NCBI GenBank assembly: GCA_002401565.1
Contig: NVTL01000025.1
Span: 16,166 to 21,765, forward strand
Length of the DNA: 5,600 bases
Reading direction: 5' to 3'
Source: Rhodospirillaceae bacterium
Lineage (GTDB): Bacteria; Pseudomonadota; Alphaproteobacteria; Rhodospirillales; Magnetovibrionaceae
The position numbers and the translations under genes are program-made. Position 1 is the stretch's first letter. Each line of letters opens with the position of its first letter. Positions 1 through 5,600 of this stretch are shown here, in pieces. Under the pieces are notes generated by a model. That model saw only the letters and a program-made list of their open reading frames with translations. It had not been told where the DNA came from and searched no databases.

Positions 1-189
1 GGCCTTAAAATGGTGCGGATTAATTCTGCGGGCTGTCTGACGCGCTGCAAACTGGGCCCGGTGATTGTCATTTACCCTGACGAAACATGGTATGCGGTCA
101 AAACCAAAGCCGATATTGATGAGATTTTAGACGTCCATATCAAAAATGGTGGGCGGGTCAAACGCTTACAGTTAGATCCCGACCAATAA
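1..189 (+). CDS. (2Fe-2S) ferredoxin, thioredoxin-like family (3' part only)
   Basis: The frame is open from the first base of the window to a TAA at 187-189 and gives 62 residues; the start lies upstream of the window. The visible part contains INSAGCLTRCKLGPVIVIYP, then a WY pair (residues 30-31) and a C-terminal stretch ending near VKRLQLDPDQ. Two cysteines in a CxxxC spacing (residues 12 and 16), followed by LGPV, match the second cysteine pair of thioredoxin-fold [2Fe-2S] ferredoxins (COG3411-like). In that family four cysteines bind one [2Fe-2S] cluster; the first pair would be upstream and cannot be checked. The protein is presumably a cytoplasmic electron carrier, but its partner is unknown. 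mnmE follows after 28 bp with no obvious promoter, so co-transcription is likely. The family call is firm; the physiological role is not. Confidence 0.87.
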   Translation, partial: GLKMVRINSAGCLTRCKLGPVIVIYPDETWYAVKTKADIDEILDVHIKNGGRVKRLQLDPDQ

Positions 190-217
190 AGAACAAGCTA
201 AGTAAGGGCAAAAAAAC

Positions 218-1567
218 ATGTCTGAAACCATTTACGCGTTGGCCAGTGCTCAAGGCAAGGCCGGGGTTGCGGTGATCCGTATCTCTGGCCCTGAGGCTTT
301 GGCGACTTTACAAACGCTGACACAAAAGCCTGCCTTTGAGCCCCGCATAGCAAATCTCACTCGTCTTTTTCACCCCAAATCGGGTGAGGCCTTGGATGAT
401 GCCTTGGTTTTGTCGTTTAAAGCCCCGGCCAGTTTCACCGGAGAAGACGTCGCGGAATTGCATATTCACGGCGGATTGGCGGTCATCGACGGTATGCTCG
501 AGGCACTCTCGGCTTGTGCAGGATTGCGTTTTGCCGAAGCCGGTGAATTCACTCGGCGCGCCTTTGCCAATGGAAAGCTGGATTTAACCCAGGTCGAAGG
601 TCTGGCCGATCTTATTGAATCGGAAACCGAAGCCCAACGGAAACAAGCCTTGCGCCAATCCGAAGGAGCCTTGGGCGAGATTTATGACCATTGGCGGCAC
701 AAACTGGTCGCCTGTTTGGCGCATTTTGAAGCCGAACTTGATTTTTCAGACGAAGAAATACCCGATGACCTGCACAATAAAGTGCGCCTAGATGTTGCTC
801 ATTTACAAAACCAGATACGGTCGCACCTGAAAGATGCTCGGCGCGGGGAGCGTTTGCGCAACGGTATTCGCCTTGCCATCATCGGCCCACCCAATGCCGG
901 AAAATCGTCTTTGATGAATGCATTGGCTCAGCGTGATGCGGCGATTGTTTCCGATATCGCAGGCACCACGCGCGATGTTGTAGAGGTCCACCTTAATTTA
1001 GGTGGCTATCCGTTGTTGGTCGCCGATACGGCAGGCCTGCGCGAGAGTACGGACGAGATTGAACAAGAAGGCGTACGCCGCGCCGAAGCCTGGGCCCAGA
1101 CCGCTGATATAAAACTGGTGGTTTTGGACGGTACAGAGGCTCCGGATTTTGATCCAATCAGTCTGAAACTCATCGATGATCATACCATTGTCGCGATCAA
1201 TAAAGCCGATGTCATGAAATTGCCCATGCCTGAACGTATCCAGGGGACGCCCGTTTTATGCCTTTCGGTTAAAACCGGGCAGGGGCTTTCGGCTCTTTTG
1301 GATCAATTGACCGTGCGGGTGAAAAACCTCTGTCGGTCCAGTGCAGATGGTCCGGCGCCAACACGGGCTCGCCACCGTGAAGCTTTGCAGCGCACCGAAC
1401 AAGCCTTGGACCGCTTTTTGACGCGGGATCATTCTTCAACAATGGGGTCTGAACTTGAGGCAGAAGACCTTCGTTTGGCGGCCAGAGAGCTTGGGCGCAT
1501 CACCGGACGTGTCGATGTGGAAGATTTGCTGGACGTTATTTTCAGAGATTTTTGCATCGGTAAATAG
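218..1567 (+). CDS. mnmE: tRNA modification GTPase MnmE
   Basis: 449 residues, the usual full length. MnmE is a potassium-activated GTPase that works with MnmG to place the (carboxymethyl)aminomethyl group on C5 of wobble uridine 34 in certain tRNAs, using a methylene-tetrahydrofolate-derived carbon. The N-terminal folate-binding domain covers about residues 1-118 (TIYALASAQGKAGVAVIRISG at the front). A helical region follows, and a Ras-like G domain is inserted at about 216-370: G1 GPPNAGKS 223-230, with the potassium-site Asn226; G2 GTTRD 249-253; G3 DTAG 270-273; G4 NKAD 328-331; G5-like SVK 350-352. Glu282 aligns with the catalytic Glu282 of the E. coli enzyme. The chain ends in the family signature FCIGK with Cys446. 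The ATG at 218 is supported by TAAGG at 203-207, 10 nt upstream, and by a family-typical N-terminus. No defects are seen. Confidence 0.98.
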   Translation: MSETIYALASAQGKAGVAVIRISGPEALATLQTLTQKPAFEPRIANLTRLFHPKSGEALDDALVLSFKAPASFTGEDVAELHIHGGLAVIDGMLEALSACAGLRFAEAGEFTRRAFANGKLDLTQVEGLADLIESETEAQRKQALRQSEGALGEIYDHWRHKLVACLAHFEAELDFSDEEIPDDLHNKVRLDVAHLQNQIRSHLKDARRGERLRNGIRLAIIGPPNAGKSSLMNALAQRDAAIVSDIAGTTRDVVEVHLNLGGYPLLVADTAGLRESTDEIEQEGVRRAEAWAQTADIKLVVLDGTEAPDFDPISLKLIDDHTIVAINKADVMKLPMPERIQGTPVLCLSVKTGQGLSALLDQLTVRVKNLCRSSADGPAPTRARHREALQRTEQALDRFLTRDHSSTMGSELEAEDLRLAARELGRITGRVDVEDLLDVIFRDFCIGK

Positions 1568-1608
1568 CCGTAAAGCGAAGCAGGGTAGTCACCGTCTCGA
1601 AAACGGAA

Positions 1609-1624
1609 TGTTTCACGTGAAACA
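1609..1624. other. parS: parS centromere-like site 1 (ParB-binding palindrome)
   Basis: The 16 bases TGTTTCACGTGAAACA form a perfect palindrome identical to the bacterial chromosomal parS consensus. The site lies in the mnmE-mnmG gap, 42 bp after the mnmE stop and 26 bp before the -35 of the putative mnmG promoter. ParB dimers load onto such sites, bind CTP and slide to flanking DNA; ParA then moves the complex. parA and parB lie about 2.7 and 3.6 kb downstream. The symmetry does not extend beyond 16 bp (A on both flanks). The sequence match is direct; ParB binding is inferred from the family. Confidence 0.95.
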
Positions 1625-1650
1625 ATTTTGTGTGAACTTAGATTGCGGGT

Positions 1651-1679
1651 TTGACTTGAGCGCGGTGGCTCCCTAAATT
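1651..1679 (+). promoter_or_regulatory. putative sigma70-type promoter of mnmG (possibly leaderless)
   Basis: TTGACT at 1651-1656 (5 of 6 match to the -35 consensus) is separated by 17 bp from TAAATT at 1674-1679 (4 of 6 match to the -10). Transcription would be expected to begin about 7 nt after the -10, at or next to the mnmG ATG at 1686. No purine-rich Shine-Dalgarno precedes that ATG, so the transcript could be leaderless. Read-through from mnmE remains possible because no clear terminator is seen in the gap. This is a prediction from motif and spacing only. Confidence 0.5.
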
Positions 1680-1685
1680 CCCGTC

Positions 1686-3587
1686 ATGAAGACTGAACAG
1701 CACCATACATCCTATGACGTGATCGATACATCCTACGACGTGATCGTCGTGGGCGGCGGACACGCGGGTACCGAAGCCGCCGCTGCGTCAGCACGGCTTG
1801 GTGCGAAGACCGCTTTGGTCACGCACAAAATTTCGACCATCGGCGAAATGTCCTGTAACCCGGCCATTGGCGGATTGGCCAAAGGTCAGTTGGTGCGGGA
1901 AGTGGATGCTCTGGATGGTATTATGGGGCAAGCCATTGATCGCGGCGGTATTCAGTTTCGCATGCTCAATCGGTCAAAAGGCCCGGCCGTTCGCGGCCCA
2001 CGGGCTCAAGCCGATCGTAAAATCTATAAACAAGCGGTGCTCGAATTGGTTCAGGCACAAGAAAACCTCTACCTGATCGAAGCCAGCGCAGAAGATATCA
2101 TCCTTAATGGGGAAGGGCAGGCGGCTGGCGTTGTGTTGGGCGATGGCACAATGCTCAGATCAAAATCCGTCATTCTCACCACGGGGACCTTTTTGCGGGG
2201 CCTTATTCATTTGGGGGCCGAGACTTTTCCAGCTGGGCGTTTGGGCGACCCGCGATCCGTTGGCATGGCGTATACACTGCGCCGCCTTGAATTTCGTTTG
2301 GACCGTTTAAAGACGGGCACGCCACCGCGTCTGAATGGCGACACCATTGATTGGGATAGTCTGGTCAGCCAGCCTGCGGATGATGTACCGGAACCATTTT
2401 CTTTTCTCAATGATCGCATTGAACAACGACAAATCTGTTGCGGTGTCACGCACACGAACGCTCGCACGCACAAGCTGATCACCGACAATCTGGATCGGGC
2501 TCCACTGTATTCCGGCCAAATCGAAGGCACCGGCCCGCGTTATTGCCCGTCTATCGAAGACAAGGTGGTGCGCTTTGCCGACAAAACGTCTCACCAAATC
2601 TTTTTAGAACCCGAAGGCTATGATGATCCCACTGTTTATCCGAATGGAATCTCAACATCTTTGCCACGTGACCTTCAACAAGACATGATTAAGAGCATTG
2701 TTGGGCTTGAGCATTGCCAAATATTGCAGCCGGGTTATGCCATTGAGTACGATTTTGTCGATCCTCGGGAATTACACCTGACCTTAGAAACCCAGCGGGT
2801 AGCCGGCTTGTACTTTGCCGGCCAAATAAACGGCACCACCGGATATGAAGAAGCGGCAGCGCAGGGCTTAATAGCGGGTCTAAATGCGGCCTTGCGGGCT
2901 TCGGGGGATAAAGAGCCCTTTGTTTTAGACCGAGCCGAAGCCTTTATTGGCGTGATGATTGATGATCTGGTGACCTTGGGCACGCAAGAGCCTTATCGCA
3001 TGTTCACGTCACGTGCCGAATATCGATTACGGTTAAGGTCCGACAACGCGGACCTGCGCTTAACGCCTAGGGGCATTGCCGTTGGCTGTGTCAGCACAAA
3101 ACGCCAAGCGGTCTTTGAAAAACGGCATAAGGAAGCTCAAGCAGGGCAGGCTTTAGCTGAGTCCCTGCAAGCCACGCCAAACGAATTGGAAAAGCACGGC
3201 CTGAAAATTAATCAGGATGGAAAACGCCGGGATGTAAAAAAATTGCTGGCCTATAACAATGTTACTTGGGAAGGATTAGCGAAGATTTGGCCCGAGCTCT
3301 TGAATATGCCCAAGAAGGCGCGTGAACAAGTTGAGATCGAAGCCCAATACGCGGGTTATCTGGATCGTCAAGAGCTTGACGTACATGCTTTTCGCAAAGA
3401 TGAAGCGCTGCGTATTTCGGCCGCGCTTGATTATGATAAAATTTCTGGCCTTAGCAATGAAATGCGGGCAAAATTCAAACAGGTTAAACCCACAACGTTG
3501 GGCCAAGCCGCTCGCATATCTGGGGTTACGCCCTCAGCTCTGACGTTACTGTTGGCTTATGTGCGTCGACAATCTACTGTAAATTAA
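1686..3587 (+). CDS. mnmG: tRNA uridine-5-carboxymethylaminomethyl modification enzyme MnmG
   Basis: 633 residues, normal for the long MnmG/GidA form. This FAD- and NADH-dependent enzyme is the partner of MnmE in modifying C5 of tRNA wobble uridine. Visible marks: the FAD dinucleotide-binding loop [10 protein letters not shown] (residues 21-30); MSCNPAIGG (56-64) with Cys57, equivalent to the catalytic-region cysteine of the E. coli protein; the GidA signature [11 protein letters not shown] (283-293) with Cys287, the second conserved cysteine; the second signature starting [17 protein letters not shown] (378-394); [14 protein letters not shown] (435-448); and the C-terminal helical domain ending in SGLSNEM and [12 protein letters not shown], which binds MnmE and tRNA in the family. 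The ATG at 1686 lacks a Shine-Dalgarno; the only nearby in-frame alternatives are GTG codons at residues 12 and 19, also without one. The first 20 residues contain a short internal duplication (see the repeat at 1707). Two parS sites flank the gene. Confidence 0.98.
   Translation: MKTEQHHTSYDVIDTSYDVIVVGGGHAGTEAAAASARLGAKTALVTHKISTIGEMSCNPAIGGLAKGQLVREVDALDGIMGQAIDRGGIQFRMLNRSKGPAVRGPRAQADRKIYKQAVLELVQAQENLYLIEASAEDIILNGEGQAAGVVLGDGTMLRSKSVILTTGTFLRGLIHLGAETFPAGRLGDPRSVGMAYTLRRLEFRLDRLKTGTPPRLNGDTIDWDSLVSQPADDVPEPFSFLNDRIEQRQICCGVTHTNARTHKLITDNLDRAPLYSGQIEGTGPRYCPSIEDKVVRFADKTSHQIFLEPEGYDDPTVYPNGISTSLPRDLQQDMIKSIVGLEHCQILQPGYAIEYDFVDPRELHLTLETQRVAGLYFAGQINGTTGYEEAAAQGLIAGLNAALRASGDKEPFVLDRAEAFIGVMIDDLVTLGTQEPYRMFTSRAEYRLRLRSDNADLRLTPRGIAVGCVSTKRQAVFEKRHKEAQAGQALAESLQATPNELEKHGLKINQDGKRRDVKKLLAYNNVTWEGLAKIWPELLNMPKKAREQVEIEAQYAGYLDRQELDVHAFRKDEALRISAALDYDKISGLSNEMRAKFKQVKPTTLGQAARISGVTPSALTLLLAYVRRQSTVN
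1707..1748 (+). repeat. 21-bp tandem duplication in the 5' end of mnmG
   Basis: Two adjacent 21-base units (1707-1727 and 1728-1748) agree at 18 of 21 positions, with only one difference in the first 19 bases. They encode TSYDVID followed by TSYDVIV (residues 8-14 and 15-21), directly before the FAD-binding glycine loop. Removing one unit would leave the N-terminus [18 protein letters not shown], close to the usual family length, so this looks like an in-frame duplication that lengthened the leader of the protein by seven residues. Confidence 0.85.
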
Positions 3588-3604
3588 CGCCCAATGTATT
3601 CCTT

Positions 3605-3624
3605 AATGTTTCACGTGAAACATT
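3605..3624. other. parS: parS centromere-like site 2 (20-bp perfect palindrome)
   Basis: The core TGTTTCACGTGAAACA at 3607-3622 is identical to the first site at 1609. Here the symmetry extends two bases further on each side, making a 20-bp perfect palindrome. It lies in the 62-bp gap between mnmG and rsmG, 1998 bp after site 1 and about 0.7 kb before parA. The rest of the gap (3588-3604 and 3625-3649) shows no convincing promoter or terminator. The palindrome has no T-tract after it, so it is better read as a ParB nucleation site than as a terminator. Confidence 0.95.
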
Positions 3625-3649
3625 CCAGCTGCGAAAGAGACCTTATCCC

Positions 3650-4273
3650 GTGACGGTTCCAGCCAATGCTTTAGCTTTTCAAAAAGAATTCCCGGTCACC
3701 GACGAGGTGCTGGCCAAACTTCAGACCTATGCTGATCTGTTGGTCAAGTGGCAAGCCAAAATCAATTTGGTGGGGCCCGATACGATCCCCAACCTGTGGT
3801 CGCGCCATATTTTAGATTCCGCTCAATTGGCACCATTGATCCAGCCCGCCGCGCGGGTTGTTGATATTGGCAGCGGGGCAGGGTTTCCGGGCTTGGTTTT
3901 GGCGATCGTGTTGAAAGAGCAGGGCATTGATTTGCATGTGGTGGAAAGCGATCAACGCAAATGTGCTTTTATGCGTGAAGTTAATCGCGTGTGTGAAGCG
4001 GGGGCCACCATTCACACCGCCCGGATTGAGGCGTTGGACTCTTTGCAGGCCGACATTATTACGTCCCGAGCCTTGGCAAGTTTGGACAAATTATTGGAAT
4101 TTGCAGATATCCACCGCTTATCCACAGGAAAGTCCCTCTTTTTAAAGGGTAAACGGTGGCGAGAGGAATTGACGCAGGCGCAAAAAAGCTGGAAAATAGA
4201 GGTCACTGAACATCCCAGCTGTACAGAGCTAGCCGGGTGTATACTTGAACTCAAAAACGCGACGAAATTATAA
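3650..4273 (+). CDS. rsmG: 16S rRNA (guanine-N7) methyltransferase RsmG
   Basis: 207 residues, the usual family size. RsmG (GidB) uses S-adenosylmethionine to methylate N7 of a guanine in the 530 loop of 16S rRNA (G527 in E. coli numbering); in many bacteria loss of the enzyme gives low-level streptomycin resistance. Motifs in order: WQAKINLVG (34-42), RHILDS (52-57), the SAM-binding loop VDIGSGAGFPG (71-81), VESDQRKCAFMRE (98-110) with the acidic residue that closes the SAM ribose site, TSRALASL (138-145), and LKGKRWREEL (165-174). The start is GTG at 3650; no in-frame ATG lies nearby, and a weak purine run (GAAAGAGA, 3633-3640) stands about 9 nt upstream. The second parS lies just upstream of the start. 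The stop codon overlaps the -10 box of the putative parAB promoter. The gene also carries a DnaA-box pair. Confidence 0.97.
   Translation: MTVPANALAFQKEFPVTDEVLAKLQTYADLLVKWQAKINLVGPDTIPNLWSRHILDSAQLAPLIQPAARVVDIGSGAGFPGLVLAIVLKEQGIDLHVVESDQRKCAFMREVNRVCEAGATIHTARIEALDSLQADIITSRALASLDKLLEFADIHRLSTGKSLFLKGKRWREELTQAQKSWKIEVTEHPSCTELAGCILELKNATKL
4107..4126 (+). promoter_or_regulatory. possible tandem DnaA boxes inside rsmG
   Basis: TTATCCACA at 4118-4126 is a perfect match to the classical 9-base DnaA box. ATATCCACC at 4107-4115 matches 7 of 9 in the same orientation, with starts 11 bp apart, about one helical turn. Both lie inside rsmG coding sequence (ADIHRLSTG). A perfect box is expected about 0.04 times by chance in a window of this size on both strands. 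There is no wider cluster of boxes and no clear unwinding element, so this is not an origin on present evidence. Confidence 0.35.
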
Positions 4274-4274
4274 T
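4245..4274 (+). promoter_or_regulatory. putative sigma70-type promoter of parAB
   Basis: A perfect TATAAT at 4269-4274 lies 18 bp after TTGAAC (4245-4250; 4 of 6 match to the -35 consensus). The -10 overlaps the TAA stop of rsmG. Transcription would start near 4281, giving a leader of about 39 nt before the parA ATG at 4320, or 57 or 69 nt if the Met at 4338 or 4350 is used. This would let parAB be expressed apart from the RNA-modification genes upstream. It is a motif-based prediction. Confidence 0.55.
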
Positions 4275-4319
4275 GATTTTTAGCGTCAATGTTGAACCAG
4301 ATGAAAGTCGTGAATTGAT

Positions 4320-5150
4320 ATGCCCGATTGGAATGAAATGGCCCAAAACATGAGTGTGCCTGAACCTGAACTCGGCCCCCGGATTATTGCTGTTGCCAAC
4401 CAAAAAGGCGGCGTGGGCAAAACCACCACGGCGATTAACTTGGCGACGGCCTTGGCCGCGGTGACCAAAAAGGTCTTGCTGATTGATCTTGACCCACAAG
4501 GCAATGCCTCAACCGGATTGGGCATCGATCGCTTTTCGCGCGATTTGGATACCTACCGGATGATCATCGAAGGCACACCGCTCAGCGAAGTGGTGCAACA
4601 TTCAAACGTACCCGGCTTGGATATTGTGCCCGCGGGCATGGACTTGTCTGGCGCTGAACTTGAATTGGTGGATATGGACAGCCGCGAACATCGTTTGAAA
4701 CAAGCCATCGGCGATGGGGCTCAGAAATACGATTATGTCTTGATTGATTGCCCGCCGGCCTTGGGCTTGCTGACGTTGAACGCGCTGATTGCCAGCCAAG
4801 CCGTGTTGGTTCCGTTGCAATGTGAATTTTTCGCGCTTGAAGGCCTTAGCCATTTGATGAAAACCATCGAACGGGTGCGCAAAGTCTTTAATCCGATCTT
4901 GGAAATCCAAGGCATCGTGCTGACCATGTTTGATCGCCGCAATAAGCTGTCCGAACAAGTGTCTAACGATGTGCGCGAATATTTTGGGGATAAGGTGTAT
5001 AACACTGTTATTCCTCGCAATGTACGCGTCTCCGAAGCGCCCTCGCACGGTTTGCCAGTGTTGATGTATGATATGCAATGTGCGGGATCGCAAGCTTATT
5101 TGCATTTGGCCGGGGAAGTCTTACGCCGCGAAGGCCACACCCAAGTTTAA
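4320..5150 (+). CDS. parA: chromosome partitioning ATPase ParA (Soj)
   Basis: 276 residues, slightly long for a small chromosomal ParA (about 250-270). ParA is a deviant-Walker ATPase; its ATP-bound dimer coats the nucleoid and is released by ParB, which moves the parS region. Visible: deviant Walker A KGGVGKTT (29-36) with signature Lys29 and Lys34; Walker A' DLDPQGNAS (56-64); Walker B VLIDCPP (140-146); and IPRNVRVSEAPSHGLPV (231-247), a C-terminal signature of chromosomal ParA. No N-terminal helix-turn-helix precedes the Walker motif, so this is the short Soj type and not the plasmid P1 type. The start is uncertain: in-frame ATGs stand at 4320, 4338 and 4350 and none has a strong Shine-Dalgarno (GGA at 4330-4332 would serve 4338). 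Starting at 4350 would give MSVPEPELGPRIIAVANQKGG, closest to relatives. parB follows after 76 bp. Confidence 0.97.
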   Translation: MPDWNEMAQNMSVPEPELGPRIIAVANQKGGVGKTTTAINLATALAAVTKKVLLIDLDPQGNASTGLGIDRFSRDLDTYRMIIEGTPLSEVVQHSNVPGLDIVPAGMDLSGAELELVDMDSREHRLKQAIGDGAQKYDYVLIDCPPALGLLTLNALIASQAVLVPLQCEFFALEGLSHLMKTIERVRKVFNPILEIQGIVLTMFDRRNKLSEQVSNDVREYFGDKVYNTVIPRNVRVSEAPSHGLPVLMYDMQCAGSQAYLHLAGEVLRREGHTQV

Positions 5151-5178
5151 CTTCAGACTTGTAAAGATCGTGTTGAAC

Positions 5179-5192
5179 GCTTGATATCAAGC
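5179..5192. other. 14-bp perfect palindrome between parA and parB
   Basis: GCTTGATATCAAGC is a perfect inverted repeat with no spacer in the 76-bp gap between parA and parB. It has no T-tract after it and is unlike parS. It could be an operator-like protein-binding site or a chance palindrome; about 0.3 such 14-bp palindromes are expected per window of this size. The rest of the gap shows no convincing promoter; the parB ribosome site is at 5215-5218. Confidence 0.3.
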
Positions 5193-5226
5193 TGTTGGAC
5201 CCGTGTGTTAATTTAGGAACTTAAAA

Positions 5227-5600
5227 ATGGCAGACAAAAAACTGGGCATGGGCTTATCGGCCCTGCTGGGCGAAGATATTTCCGATAGCGCGGATGGTGA
5301 AAACGCTGTGAAAATGGTGGCCATTGGCTATCTTAAGCCCGGCAAGTTTCAGCCGCGCAGTACCTTTGGCGAAGATGAATTGCGCGGTCTTGCGGATTCC
5401 ATTCGCACCAAAGGTGTTTTGCAGCCGCTCTTGGTCCGCCCCTTAGCAGAACGTCCGGGAACTTACGAAATCATCGCCGGCGAACGGCGCTGGCGTGCGG
5501 CCCAATTGGCCCAAATCCATGAAGTCCCTGTCATTGTTAAAGATTTTGATGATCGCGAAACCCTAGAAGTCGCCCTGATCGAAAACCTGCAACGTCAAGA
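5227..5600 (+). CDS. parB: chromosome partitioning protein ParB (5' part only)
   Basis: The frame is open to the end of the window and gives 124 complete residues, somewhat under half of a typical chromosomal ParB (about 280-300). ParB binds parS, uses CTP to clamp and slide on DNA, recruits SMC and stimulates ParA. Seen here: an N-terminal ParA-interacting peptide KKLGMGLSALLGE (4-16); the start of the CTP-binding N-terminal domain (YLKPGKFQPRSTF, 35-47); DSIRTKGVLQPLLVRP (57-72); the CTP-site motif GERRWRA (85-91); and ENLQRQ (119-124), the next conserved CTP-site motif. The helix-turn-helix and dimerisation domains lie beyond the window. The ATG at 5227 has AGGA at 5215-5218, 8 nt upstream. 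Position 8 is Met where Arg or Lys is common in relatives. It is very probably co-transcribed with parA. Confidence 0.97.
   Translation, partial: MADKKLGMGLSALLGEDISDSADGENAVKMVAIGYLKPGKFQPRSTFGEDELRGLADSIRTKGVLQPLLVRPLAERPGTYEIIAGERRWRAAQLAQIHEVPVIVKDFDDRETLEVALIENLQRQ

Noticed and set aside
1591..1630. Possible terminator after mnmE: CCGT/ACGG stem, then parS followed by AATTTT
   Set aside because: The first stem is only 4 bp with no T-run, and the second hairpin is the parS palindrome itself; neither makes a convincing intrinsic terminator.
1455..1676. 73-residue + frame running from the mnmE 3' end through parS into the gap
   Set aside because: It starts inside mnmE in another frame and translates the parS palindrome; no ribosome site or known domain is seen.
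2207..2597. Two overlapping - strand frames (107 and 96 residues) opposite mnmG
   Set aside because: Both are shadows of the well-conserved mnmG coding frame, with no family resemblance.
2665..2670. CACGTG core inside mnmG, a possible third parS
   Set aside because: Only the core and a few flanking bases agree (about 9 of 16), and it is not palindromic beyond the core.
3005..3020. TCACGTCACGTG run in mnmG resembling parS
   Set aside because: The flanks do not match the TGTTTC and GAAACA arms; it encodes the conserved FTSRAEY motif of MnmG.
4273..4353. ATG overlapping the rsmG stop (TAATG) that could start a coupled small gene
   Set aside because: It gives only 26 codons in a frame different from parA, with no recognisable product, and its bases are better explained by the TATAAT promoter box.
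4602..5105. 167-residue open frame on the - strand opposite parA
   Set aside because: It lies wholly inside a clear parA gene, has no recognisable family features, and is the kind of antisense frame that biased codon use creates.

Overview
This window is a conserved bacterial chromosomal housekeeping locus, read entirely on the + strand. The gene order is (2Fe-2S) ferredoxin (3' end only) - mnmE - mnmG - rsmG - parA - parB (5' end only). The order mnmE-mnmG-rsmG-parA-parB, the ParB N-terminus (LGMGLSALLGE), the ParA signature IPRNVRVSEAPSHG and the roughly balanced base composition suggest an alphaproteobacterium of moderate GC. I cannot name the genus from sequence alone. No mobile element, CRISPR array, rRNA or tRNA is visible.

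Layout: 1-189 holds the C-terminal 62 residues of a thioredoxin-like [2Fe-2S] ferredoxin. mnmE (218-1567) follows after 28 bp with a TAAGG ribosome site. The 118-bp gap after mnmE holds a perfect 16-bp parS palindrome (1609-1624) and a sigma70-like promoter whose predicted start falls on or next to the mnmG ATG, which has no Shine-Dalgarno, so mnmG may be read from a leaderless mRNA. mnmG (1686-3587) carries a 21-bp tandem duplication at its 5' end. The 62-bp mnmG-rsmG gap holds a second parS, here a 20-bp perfect palindrome (3605-3624). rsmG (3650-4273) starts with GTG; inside it is a perfect DnaA box with a weaker copy 11 bp upstream, and its stop codon overlaps a consensus TATAAT -10 box that probably drives parAB. 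parA (4320-5150) is followed by a 76-bp gap with a 14-bp palindrome, then parB from 5227, cut by the window end.

How the genes work together: MnmE and MnmG form the complex that modifies the wobble uridine (U34) of certain tRNAs. RsmG methylates 16S rRNA in the 530 loop. ParA and ParB, with the two parS sites flanking mnmG, form the chromosome partition system, so the centromere-like sites and the proteins that act on them lie within about 3.6 kb. I see no new multi-gene system. The points worth a second look are regulatory or small-scale: the parS pair, the possible leaderless mnmG promoter, the parAB promoter on the rsmG stop codon, the DnaA-box pair in rsmG, the mnmG N-terminal duplication, and a missing basic residue in the ParA-activating peptide of ParB.
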